Made by a program: the position numbers and the translations under genes. The notes beneath the pieces were generated by a model. The model was not told where the DNA came from, did no database searches, and saw nothing but the letters and a program-made list of their open reading frames with translations. Source: Methylobacterium sp. SyP6R (GTDB taxonomy: Bacteria > Pseudomonadota > Alphaproteobacteria > Rhizobiales > Beijerinckiaceae). Taken from it: 64,000 nt of DNA. Every line of letters starts with the position of its first letter. Position 1 is the stretch's first letter. Location: NCBI RefSeq assembly GCF_019216885.1, contig NZ_JAAQRC020000002.1, forward strand, positions 646,001 through 710,000, in the 5' to 3' direction. Shown here piece after piece: positions 8,656 through 16,163 of the stretch.

Positions 8656-9690
8656 TCACGCCGCCTGCCGCACCGCGCCCCTGCCGGCCATCCGGGCGGC
8701 GAGCAGCAGGGCAGCCCGGCTGGCGCCGGGATTGGCGATGCCCTGGCCGGCGATGTCGTAGGCCGAGCCGTGGGCGGGAGTGCAGATCGGGAAGGGGAAG
8801 CCGCCGAGCAGGGTCACGCCGCGGTCGAAGCCGATGAGCTTCATGGCGATCTGGCCCTGGTCGTGGTACATCGTCAGCACCGCGTCGAAGGCTCCCTTGG
8901 TGGCCCGCAGGAAGACGGTGTCGGGCGGAAACGGCCCCTGCGCGTCGATGCCCTCCCGCCGGCCGGCCGCGACGGCGGGCGCGATGATCGCGTCGTCCTC
9001 GTGGCCGAAATTGCCGCCGTCGCCGGCATGCGGGTTGAGGCCCGCCACCGCGATGCGCGGCGCGGGAAATCCGCTGTCCTTGAGCGAGCGATCGGTGAGC
9101 CGCAGGCCTTCCAGCACGGCATCGTAGGTGATGAGCGAGGCCACCGCCGAGAGCGGCACGTGCGAGGTGATGCGGGCGTTCCACAATCCTTCGAGGATGT
9201 TGAACTCCTTGGCCGGGACATCCGCGAGCCCCAGCACCTCGGCGGTGAAGCCGATCTCGTCGTCGTAGGGCGGGTGAGCGAGGCGCATCGCCGCCTTGTT
9301 GAACGGGGTGAAGCAGACCGCGCCCGCGACGCCCGAGGCGGCGAGGCCGATCGCCTCGCGGAAGTTGCGCAGCGCGAAGGCGCCGCCCTCCCGCTGCACC
9401 TCGCCCAGCGTGATCCCGTCGGGGTCGAGATGGCCGAGATCGAGCAGCACCGGACGCTCGCCGGGCGTCGGATCCTGGCCCGGCCGCCGCACCTCGACGT
9501 CGAGGGACAGGCCGGCCTGCGCCGCGCCGCGTTCCAGGACGCGGGCATCGCCGACGATCAGCAGGCGGGCGGCGGAGCGGATCTCCGGATCGGCCGCGAC
9601 CTTGGCGGCGAGCTCGGGTCCGATCCCCGCCGGATCGCCGATGGCGACGGCGAGGACGGGGCGCAGCGGGTCGGCGGACGAGTCGGGCAT
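8656..9690 (-). CDS. PdxA-family NAD-dependent 4-hydroxyacid phosphate dehydrogenase
   Basis: A 344-residue oxidative decarboxylase of the 4-hydroxythreonine-4-phosphate dehydrogenase family. GDPAGIGPE at about residues 18-26 is the family N-terminal signature, and the three metal-binding histidines are visible in ITSHVPLS, GLNPHAGD and MYHDQGQ. Biosynthetic PdxA makes pyridoxal phosphate, but the PdxA2 branch decarboxylates phosphorylated C4 acid sugars such as D-erythronate 4-phosphate. The operon with lactonase-like enzymes and sugar-acid permeases, under a divergent GntR regulator, favours the catabolic role. The DUF1537 kinase that usually accompanies PdxA2 is not in the window. The ATG at 9690 is preferred to an upstream in-frame ATG at 9753, which would enter the regulatory region. 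Confidence 0.82.
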   Translation of the reverse strand: MPDSSADPLRPVLAVAIGDPAGIGPELAAKVAADPEIRSAARLLIVGDARVLERGAAQAGLSLDVEVRRPGQDPTPGERPVLLDLGHLDPDGITLGEVQREGGAFALRNFREAIGLAASGVAGAVCFTPFNKAAMRLAHPPYDDEIGFTAEVLGLADVPAKEFNILEGLWNARITSHVPLSAVASLITYDAVLEGLRLTDRSLKDSGFPAPRIAVAGLNPHAGDGGNFGHEDDAIIAPAVAAGRREGIDAQGPFPPDTVFLRATKGAFDAVLTMYHDQGQIAMKLIGFDRGVTLLGGFPFPICTPAHGSAYDIAGQGIANPGASRAALLLAARMAGRGAVRQAA

Positions 9691-9758
9691 GCGGGAGACC
9701 TGGCTTTTGCTCGGATCGACCCGTTCTATAGATCCGCGATGTCCTGCACGCAAGAATG

Positions 9759-9776
9759 CTGTATGCAGGAATACAG
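9759..9776. promoter_or_regulatory. candidate GntR operator
   Basis: Inverted repeat CTGTAT-6 nt-ATACAG in the 173-base gap between the divergent pdxA-like and GntR genes. Its position and the GTAT/ATAC half-sites suit an FCD-type GntR protein controlling both directions. A wider overlapping symmetry (TCCTG at 9741-9745, GCAGGA at 9765-9770) may be coincidental. Confidence 0.45.
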
Positions 9777-9863
9777 GATGCGACGGTGTTTGTGGGCCTA
9801 TGACAGGTCGCGAGTGGAGGGAGACGGAGCCTCATGCTAGGAGGGCCGACGGCTGAGAGGCGT

Positions 9864-10550
9864 ATGATGGACGTGAGCAACGAGGGGCTGTCGGCCCTCG
9901 ACCCGATGGTGCCGGTCAGCCGGCGGACCCTCCACGACGAACTCGTCGGGCGCATCCGCGACCTCATCATCGAGGGTCACCTCGCCCCCGAGAGCCGCAT
10001 CCACGAAGGACAGCTCGGGCAGGCCCTCGGGGTATCGCGCACCCCGTTGCGCGAGGCGCTGAAGTTCCTCGCGAGCGAGGGCCTGATCGAGCTGGTGCCC
10101 GGGCGCGGCGCCGTGGTGCGCCGCCTCACGCCCCGCGACGTGCGCGACATGCTGGACGTGCTGGCCGCCCTGGAGACGACGGCGGCCCGCCTCGCCTGCC
10201 GACGGGCGAGCGACGCCGAGATCGCGGCTCTGCGCCGGCTGCACGACGAGATGATGACCTACTACGCGACCCGCACCCGGCTCGAATACTTCAAGCGCAA
10301 CCAGGCGTTCCATGCCGGTCTCGCCACCCTGTCGGGCAATGCGTTCCTGGCCGCCACCCACGAGGGGATCCAGTCGCGCCTGCGCCGGATCCGCTTCGTG
10401 GGCAGCGACGCGCCGGACAAGTGGGCCGGCGCGGTGGCCGAGCACGAGGAGATGGTGCAGGCCCTCGAGGCCCGCGACGCCGACCGCCTCGCGGCGGTGA
10501 TCGCCCGCCATCTCGAGGCGACCTGGATCCGCGTGCAGGACGTGATCTGA
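9864..10550 (+). CDS. GntR family transcriptional regulator, FCD subfamily
   Basis: A 228-residue DNA-binding regulator. The N-terminal winged helix-turn-helix (about residues 20-85) contains the signature LGQALGVSRTPLREALKFLA, and the C-terminal FCD domain has the usual histidine and aspartate residues that bind a metal and an organic-acid ligand (NQAFHAGL near 150, EHEEM near 195 and ARHLEAT near 217). It is transcribed away from the pdxA-like operon and probably represses it until an acid-sugar intermediate accumulates. The start at 9864 has GAGAGG eight bases before the stretch of ATGs; an in-frame ATG at 9834 would add ten residues and is the alternative. Confidence 0.87.
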   Translation: MMDVSNEGLSALDPMVPVSRRTLHDELVGRIRDLIIEGHLAPESRIHEGQLGQALGVSRTPLREALKFLASEGLIELVPGRGAVVRRLTPRDVRDMLDVLAALETTAARLACRRASDAEIAALRRLHDEMMTYYATRTRLEYFKRNQAFHAGLATLSGNAFLAATHEGIQSRLRRIRFVGSDAPDKWAGAVAEHEEMVQALEARDADRLAAVIARHLEATWIRVQDVI

Positions 10551-10812
10551 CCGCGGCCGTGTCGTGTGGGTCCGGCACCCGTCCGGTCCGCCGGTAACAC
10601 GCCATGGATCGGCAGGTCGGCGGCCCTCCCCCGCGCTTTCGACACGCCGAAGCCGACCGTCGGCCATGGCGGCTGGTTCGGGGCGATCGATTCGGTGCGG
10701 GGGCCGGCGGCTGCCAGATGTTCGGCGTCACCCCGATGCCGATCTACGATCCGGCGCAAACCATCGTCGACCTGCGCGACGTCATGATCCTGTTCCGATC
10801 GGGGGAAATTCG

Positions 10813-12051
10813 ATGAGCTATCAAATCACGCTGCCGCGCATCATTCGCATCGGCCAGGGCGCCATCGCCGAGACGGCCGAGATAGTGAGGACCTTGCGAC
10901 TGGCAAAGCCGCTCATCGTGACGGACGCGACGATGGTGAGAAACGGGACCGCCGATCGCCTCCAGGCCACGCTCGCCTCGGCCGACATCGAATCGGACGT
11001 TTTTTCCGACACGATCCCGGAGCCCGACACCCGGACGGTCGCCGCCGTTCTGGCCGCAGTCGAGGCGGGCCGCTTCGATTGCCTGATCGGCCTCGGCGGC
11101 GGCAGCCCGATCGACACCGCGAAGGCCGTCGCCGTCCTGTGCGTCCAGGGCGGCGCGATGCGCGACTACAAGGCTCCGCACCAGGCAAACGGACCCGCGC
11201 TCCCCGTCATCGCGATCCCGACGACGGCCGGAACCGGCTCCGAGGTCACGCGCTTCACGGTGGTGACGGATGCCGACACCTCCGAGAAGATGCTCTGCGC
11301 CGGTTTGTCGTTTCTGCCCGTCGCCGCCGTCGTCGATTACGAATTGACGCTGAGCAAGCCCCCGAGGTTGACCGCCGACACCGGGATCGATGCCTTGACG
11401 CATGCGATCGAGGCCTACGTTTCGCGTCGCGCCAACGCGATCTCGGATGGCTTCGCCCTGGCGGCGATCCGGAACATCGCCCCGCATCTGCGACGCGCCT
11501 ACGCCGACGGAACCGATCGCTGCGCCCGAGAGGCATTGATGCTGGGCGCGACGCAGGCCGGGATCGCGTTCTCCAACAGCTCCGTCGCCCTCGTCCATGG
11601 CATGAGCCGACCGATCGGCGCCCACTTCCACATTCCGCACGGCCTGTCCAACGCCATGCTGCTGCCCACGATCACCGCCTACAGCATACCCGGCGCCGAG
11701 GCGCGGTACGCCGAATGTGCCCGCGCGATGGGGCTCGCCGCCGGCCGGGACGATGCCGCGGCGGCCCAGGCGCTCGTGGCCGAGCTGCGCGCCATCAACG
11801 CCGATCTCGCCGTCCCGTCACCGGAGGCTTACGGCGTCGATCCGGCAACCTGGACGACGTTGCTCCCCACGATGGCGCGCCAAGCCCTCGCCTCGGGGTC
11901 ACCGTCCAACAATCCGGTCGTGCCCGACCTCGAGGCGATCGTCGCGCTCTACGAAGAGGTTTGGCACGGCGCCGATCGTCCGGCGGGTCATGGAGCGGCC
12001 CGGAACACGGATGACGGGGGACGCGCTGCGCCGGCGCGGACCTCCGCGTAG
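10813..12051 (+). CDS. iron-containing alcohol dehydrogenase (group III)
   Basis: A 412-residue NAD(P)-dependent dehydrogenase. GGGSPIDTAKA (about residues 98-108) binds the cofactor, IPTTAGTGSEVT (about 137-148) is the family signature, and the metal ligands are in DALTHAIEAY, HGMSRPIG and HIPHG. It likely interconverts an alcohol or hydroxy acid and the corresponding carbonyl compound. The gene is preceded by a 262-base gap with no credible gene; the purine-rich GGGGGAAATT provides the ribosome site. Its last roughly 20 codons run beyond the normal family C-terminus and overlap the convergent glycosyltransferase gene by 64 bases. It has no evident functional link with the glycan cluster that follows. 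Confidence 0.85.
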   Translation: MSYQITLPRIIRIGQGAIAETAEIVRTLRLAKPLIVTDATMVRNGTADRLQATLASADIESDVFSDTIPEPDTRTVAAVLAAVEAGRFDCLIGLGGGSPIDTAKAVAVLCVQGGAMRDYKAPHQANGPALPVIAIPTTAGTGSEVTRFTVVTDADTSEKMLCAGLSFLPVAAVVDYELTLSKPPRLTADTGIDALTHAIEAYVSRRANAISDGFALAAIRNIAPHLRRAYADGTDRCAREALMLGATQAGIAFSNSSVALVHGMSRPIGAHFHIPHGLSNAMLLPTITAYSIPGAEARYAECARAMGLAAGRDDAAAAQALVAELRAINADLAVPSPEAYGVDPATWTTLLPTMARQALASGSPSNNPVVPDLEAIVALYEEVWHGADRPAGHGAARNTDDGGRAAPARTSA

Positions 12052-13082
12052 AGGGCCTCGCACGCGTCGAGCCAGCTTTCGCGGGTGAACAGGCGCAGCA
12101 CCCGCTCGCGCGGGACGCGGCGCGGGATCGCCAGCGCCCGGGGGATGGCCCCGGCCAGGGCGGCGTCGTTCCCGGACGGGACCAGGCATCCGGCCTCGCC
12201 GACGACCTCCTCCGCCGCGCCCCGGGCAAAGCCCGCGACGGGAAGGCCGCAGGCCATCGCCTCGATCGCCGCGAGCCCGAACGGCTCGTCCCAGCACGGG
12301 GTGAACAGGAAGACCGAGGCGCGGGCGATCTCCGCGGCGAGCGCCGGCCCGGCGAGGTGGCCGCCATAGCGGATCGGCCCGCCGAGATGCGGGAGGATGT
12401 CGGTCTCCCAGTGATCCGGCTCCTCGATCGGGCCGAACAGGGTCAGGGGCAGGCCGGCGCGCCGCGCGGCCGCGATCGCGTGGTGCGGGCCCTTCACGCG
12501 AGCGATGCGCCCGCTCCAGACGGCGGAGCCGTCGCCGCCGTCGCGGTAGGGCCAGGCCGCGGGATCGATGCCGTTGTGCAGGACGCCCGCCTCCGGCGGG
12601 GCGCCGTCGGGCCACCAGGCCCGCAGATGCGCGGCCGAGGTCGCGGTGATGCGGTGCCCGGGTGCCGGGCTGTCGTGCACGAACCAGCGCAAGGCGTCGT
12701 AGGGCGGCGCGTGCAGGGAGGTGAGCGTGGGAACGGCCTCCGTGCGCCGCCGCTCCAGGGCCAAGCGGCTCAGGGAGTTGTTGTGCACGACGTCGAACCC
12801 GCCCGCCGCGATCCGGTCGCAGGCGGCGGCGTAGCCGGCATCGACATGGGCCTTGAGGCCGGGATCGCCCCGGTGCTCGAGGCCCGGGAAGCTCTTCTCG
12901 TGGTGGACCGGGATCACCGGGTCGAGGGTGAAGCGCGGGTCGCTGTCGCCGGAGGCGAACAGCACCACCGCGTGGCCCCGGGCGGTCAGCCCGTCCGCCA
13001 GGTGCCAGCAATAGGCCTCCAGGCCGCCCGCGAAGGGCGGCGCGATCGGGTGGCGCAGGTGGGCAAGGAGCGCGATCCTCAC
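11988..13082 (-). CDS. glycosyltransferase, GT4-like
   Basis: A 364-residue GT-B fold glycosyltransferase. The N-terminal domain starts HLRHPIAPPFAGGLEAYCWHLA, the acceptor-side pattern of GT4 enzymes, and the donor-binding motif is DEPFGLAAIEAMACGLPVAG at about residues 268-287 (EX7E). The start is a GTG at 13082 that overlaps the stop of the upstream GT2 gene as GTGA, indicating translational coupling. It is the last gene of a five-gene minus-strand glycosyltransferase operon (18204 to 11988). Sugar donor and acceptor are unknown. Confidence 0.8.
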   Translation of the reverse strand: MRIALLAHLRHPIAPPFAGGLEAYCWHLADGLTARGHAVVLFASGDSDPRFTLDPVIPVHHEKSFPGLEHRGDPGLKAHVDAGYAAACDRIAAGGFDVVHNNSLSRLALERRRTEAVPTLTSLHAPPYDALRWFVHDSPAPGHRITATSAAHLRAWWPDGAPPEAGVLHNGIDPAAWPYRDGGDGSAVWSGRIARVKGPHHAIAAARRAGLPLTLFGPIEEPDHWETDILPHLGGPIRYGGHLAGPALAAEIARASVFLFTPCWDEPFGLAAIEAMACGLPVAGFARGAAEEVVGEAGCLVPSGNDAALAGAIPRALAIPRRVPRERVLRLFTRESWLDACEALYAEVRAGAARPPSSVFRAAP

Positions 13083-14026
13083 GCCGGCACCGGGGCCTGC
13101 TTCCGAATCTCGATCTCCCTGGCCTCGATCTCCCTGGCCTCGATGGCGCGGATGACCGAGGCCGAGTTGGTGTAGGGCTGGTGGCCCTGCTGCCCGGTGA
13201 GCGCGAGGTCGCCGGCATCGGGGCGGCGCAGGATGCGGATCGGCCGGTCCGGCGTGTCGTCGATCAGCCCCATCACCCGGAAGGCATGGAGCCAGTGCCC
13301 CATGGTGCGGTAGCCCCACTTGGCCTCGAACAATTCGGCATTGCGCACGACACTGTCGAGGTGGTGGACCGGCGGCATGTGGTGCGGGTGGTACTGGTGA
13401 TAGGCAAGGCCGCCCTTCATCCAGGCGATCGGCAGGCCGCGCCGGTCGAGGAGCTTGCCGAAGTCGGTATCCTCGCCGCCATAGCCGGTATAGCGCTCGT
13501 CGAAGCCGCCGGTGGCGAGGAAGGTGGCGCGCCGGATCGCGAAGTTGAGCGACCAGAAGCAGCGGTAATCGTGGCAGATCTCGAGGCCGGCGGCCGGCGG
13601 GCCGCGGCGATCGGAATGCTTCTCGGCGACCCGGGCCAGATCCGCGTAGGCCCAGTCCCCCGCGGTCGCGTGCTCGGGCAGGTGCAGCACCTCGCCCATC
13701 AGCAGGCCGTCGAGGGTGGCGAGCCCGGCGGCGTAATCGGCGACGAGGTCGGGCGCGGGGATGCAATCGACGTCGAGGAACACGACCGCGTCCCCGGTGG
13801 CGAGCGCGACGCCGCGGTTGCGCGCGGCGGCGAGCGGCAGCGCCTCGCCCGGGAGCCGGAACTGGTGCACCGGGAACGAGGCGTCGGGCAGGTCGTAGAG
13901 GTCGTCCTGCATCACCGCGACGATGAACTCGGCGGGTTTCCGGGTCTGGCGTTCCAGGCCGCGGAGCACGTTCGCGAGGTGGGCGGGACGACCCTTGGCC
14001 AGGGTGACGACGGACACGGAGGACAT
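13079..14026 (-). CDS. glycosyltransferase family 2
   Basis: A 315-residue GT-A enzyme. VSVVTLAKGRPAHL opens the nucleotide-binding fold, PLAAARNRGVA and the metal-binding FLDVDCIP (the DXD equivalent, near residue 90) follow, and GYGGEDTDFG near residue 178 is the catalytic-base loop. It lacks membrane segments, so it should act in the cytoplasm or at the membrane surface. It is a clear paralogue of 15279-16163, sharing the same three motifs and the HHXPPXXH region. The C-terminal end holds a short tandem repeat (AREIEAREIE). It is translationally coupled to the downstream GT4 gene. Confidence 0.82.
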   Translation of the reverse strand: MSSVSVVTLAKGRPAHLANVLRGLERQTRKPAEFIVAVMQDDLYDLPDASFPVHQFRLPGEALPLAAARNRGVALATGDAVVFLDVDCIPAPDLVADYAAGLATLDGLLMGEVLHLPEHATAGDWAYADLARVAEKHSDRRGPPAAGLEICHDYRCFWSLNFAIRRATFLATGGFDERYTGYGGEDTDFGKLLDRRGLPIAWMKGGLAYHQYHPHHMPPVHHLDSVVRNAELFEAKWGYRTMGHWLHAFRVMGLIDDTPDRPIRILRRPDAGDLALTGQQGHQPYTNSASVIRAIEAREIEAREIEIRKQAPVPA

Positions 14027-14070
14027 GCGGGCGCTGAGCTTTCCGGCAAGCAGGAGGAGGATGGGGTTCG

Positions 14071-15270
14071 TCAGCCGGCGGCGACGACGCGAAGCGCGCC
14101 CGGCTCGGCGGCGCTTGGCAAAGGCTCGACGGCGCCCGGCAAAGGCTCGGCGGCGCCTGGCAAAGGCTCGGCGGCGCCTTGCCAGAGCGCGTCGGTCAGC
14201 CCTTCGAGCCAGCCGGCGGCACGGGACGCCGCGTCCGGCGCGTAGAGGCTGCGCAGGGCCTCGCCGTCGAGGGCTCGCGCCCGGGCGAGGAGGTCGCGCC
14301 AGCCCTGGAGGTCGCCGGGCCAGATCGGCGCCTGGACGGCGGCGCCCAGGCGCACCAGGGCCTCGGCCTTGCGGGTCTGCTCGCCGAAATAGCGCCATTC
14401 CGGCATCACGATCAGGCGACCGCCGACCCGGGCGACCTCGTGCACCGTGTTGTCGCCGGCCGAGGCCACCACGATGTCGGCCGCCGCCAGGTAATCGGTG
14501 ACCGAGGGCACCCAGCCGAGTTCGCGCAGGTTCGAAAAATCGGTCTCGTGGCCCTCGCGGTGGGTCGGCCCGAGGGTGAGCCACAGGGCGTCGGGCGCGG
14601 CGCGGGCCGCGACCGTGAGGGGCGCGTAGGGCGTGCCGCTGCCCCCGCCGCCGGTCACCGCCACGACGATCTCGCGGTCGGGATCGAGGCCGAGGCTCGC
14701 CCGCGCCTCGGCCCGGTCCGGCACCCGGTCGATGCTGGTGCACAGCCCGCCGCTGTAGAAGGTCCTGGCGCGAAGATGCGCCGGATAGTCGTCCTGTTCG
14801 AGTTTGGCGTCGAAGGGCGCCAGCATCCCGACGCAGGCCTCGTAGGATCCGACATGGCCGATATCCTGGCGGTCGCCGTGCATGCGGATCTGCACCGCCG
14901 GCACGCTGGCGATGCGCGACAACAGCGCGATCTCCGCCGAGACATCGACGACGAAGAGGCCGATGCCGCGGTCGTCGAGGTGGTCGAGGATCCGGCGCAT
15001 CGTCCGGCGCATCTCGGGGAGCCCGAGGGGCACGCAATGCATCACCTGCGGCGTCGGCTCGGCGTGGAGGCGCGGGGTCGGCACCGCGGCGCCGATCATG
15101 TTCGGCAGCGCCACGATCTCGATGTCGCGGGAGAATCCGTCGAACAGGTGCGGGCCGGCGGTCAGCACCGAGACCGGGCGGTCGCGGGCGAACTCGGCCG
15201 CCACCGCCATCGTGCGGCGGGCATGGCCCCGTCCCTGGTGGTGGACGAAGAACGCGATCGGCTTCTTCAT
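14071..15270 (-). CDS. glycosyltransferase, MurG/GT28-like
   Basis: A 399-residue GT-B glycosyltransferase-like protein. The N-terminus IAFFVHHQGRGHARRTM is the glycine-rich first strand and loop of GT1/GT28 enzymes, and the C-terminal donor domain contains VTGGGGSGTPYAPL and an SAGDNTVHEVARVG stretch analogous to the MurG donor site. The ATG at 15270 was taken because upstream in-frame sequence is the tail of the preceding gene's region. The last 30 residues are a 7-residue AAEPLPG repeat, encoded by near-identical 21-bp DNA units, which looks like recent slippage rather than conserved domain. It sits between two GT2 genes in the same operon. Confidence 0.72.
   Translation of the reverse strand: MKKPIAFFVHHQGRGHARRTMAVAAEFARDRPVSVLTAGPHLFDGFSRDIEIVALPNMIGAAVPTPRLHAEPTPQVMHCVPLGLPEMRRTMRRILDHLDDRGIGLFVVDVSAEIALLSRIASVPAVQIRMHGDRQDIGHVGSYEACVGMLAPFDAKLEQDDYPAHLRARTFYSGGLCTSIDRVPDRAEARASLGLDPDREIVVAVTGGGGSGTPYAPLTVAARAAPDALWLTLGPTHREGHETDFSNLRELGWVPSVTDYLAAADIVVASAGDNTVHEVARVGGRLIVMPEWRYFGEQTRKAEALVRLGAAVQAPIWPGDLQGWRDLLARARALDGEALRSLYAPDAASRAAGWLEGLTDALWQGAAEPLPGAAEPLPGAVEPLPSAAEPGALRVVAAG
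14102..14178. repeat. 21-bp tandem repeat inside glycosyltransferase gene
   Basis: Three full units of 21 bases (14102-14122, 14123-14143, 14144-14164) and a 14-base partial unit. They keep the reading frame and encode AAEPLPG-type repeats at the C-terminus of the MurG-like protein. Two or three mismatches separate neighbouring units. Confidence 0.9.
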
Positions 15271-15278
15271 GAAATCTC

Positions 15279-16163
15279 TCAAGAAAAAAGGGCATCGGGC
15301 CGCAAGGCGGCGGCGATCTCCGGCGGGGTCGGGGGGCGCAGGAGGCGGATGTCGTCCGCGCCCTCGTCCCAGGCGATCAGGCCGGCGTCGCGGAACTGGC
15401 CGAGCCAGTAGGTCATGCACCAGCGCCCGTGCCGGGCCCGGAAGCGCGCGGCATTGGCGAGGATCGGGTCGAAATGCTGGAGCGGCGGCACGTGGACCGG
15501 GTGATGCTGGTGATAGGCCCGCGCGCCCCCGACCCAGAAGGTCGGAAGACCGCTCGCGCTCAGGCGGGCGGCGAGATCGGTCTCCTCGCCGCCATAGCCG
15601 GCAAAGGTCTCGTCCATGCCGCCGACCGCGCGCCAGGCCCGCGCCGGCAGCGCGAAGGACAGGCCCCAGAGCTGGCCGGCATCGGGCTCGGGGCGGAGGC
15701 CGGTTTCCGGCACCGGAGGGCGGGCCGGGTGGGCGCGGCCGAGCCGGTCGAGATCGGCCTCGTCGAGGTGCGCGACGCCCGGCGGCAGGTACAGGACCTC
15801 GCCGAGGAACAGGCCGTCGCCTTCCGCGGCCGCCTGCGCGTAGGCGGACACGAGGCCGGCACCCGGGATGCAATCGACGTCGAGGAAGATCAGCAGGTCG
15901 CCGTCCGCCGCCTCCGCCGCCCGGTTGCGGGCGGCCGCGAGCGGCATCGGCTCGCCCGGCACGTGGAGGTGGCGCACCGGGCAGCCGGGATCGGGCAGGT
16001 CTGGCGCGGGCTCCGCCTGCATCCAGGCGATCACCAGTTCGCGCGGGCGCGTGCTCTGGCGGGCGAGACCCCGCATCAGGTGGCGCAGGCACGCGTCGCG
16101 CCCGCGCACCAGGGTGAGCACGCTCGCGGCAGGGGACTCGGGTCGCGAGGCCTCAGGTCGCAT
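15279..16163 (-). CDS. glycosyltransferase family 2 (paralogue of 13079-14026)
   Basis: A 294-residue GT-A enzyme beginning after a short tail with SVLTLVRGRDACLRHL. PLAAARNRAAE, the metal-binding FLDVDCIPG and the GYGGEETDLA loop correspond one for one with the other GT2 of the operon, and both end in a WCMTYWL/TMGHWL type segment. The ATG at 16163 lies inside the end of the upstream SPS-like gene (stop 16153-16155), an 11-base overlap that implies coupled translation. Presumably it adds a sugar to the same glycan or glycolipid as its paralogue. Confidence 0.8.
   Translation of the reverse strand: MRPEASRPESPAASVLTLVRGRDACLRHLMRGLARQSTRPRELVIAWMQAEPAPDLPDPGCPVRHLHVPGEPMPLAAARNRAAEAADGDLLIFLDVDCIPGAGLVSAYAQAAAEGDGLFLGEVLYLPPGVAHLDEADLDRLGRAHPARPPVPETGLRPEPDAGQLWGLSFALPARAWRAVGGMDETFAGYGGEETDLAARLSASGLPTFWVGGARAYHQHHPVHVPPLQHFDPILANAARFRARHGRWCMTYWLGQFRDAGLIAWDEGADDIRLLRPPTPPEIAAALRPDALFS

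Noticed and set aside
10564..10812. N-terminal extension of the alcohol dehydrogenase
   Set aside because: The extra 83 codons have no family match, and a purine-rich ribosome site lies before the ATG at 10813, where the family N-terminus begins.
14102..14178. CRISPR-like repeat array
   Set aside because: The units are contiguous with no spacers, lie inside a gene and keep the reading frame.
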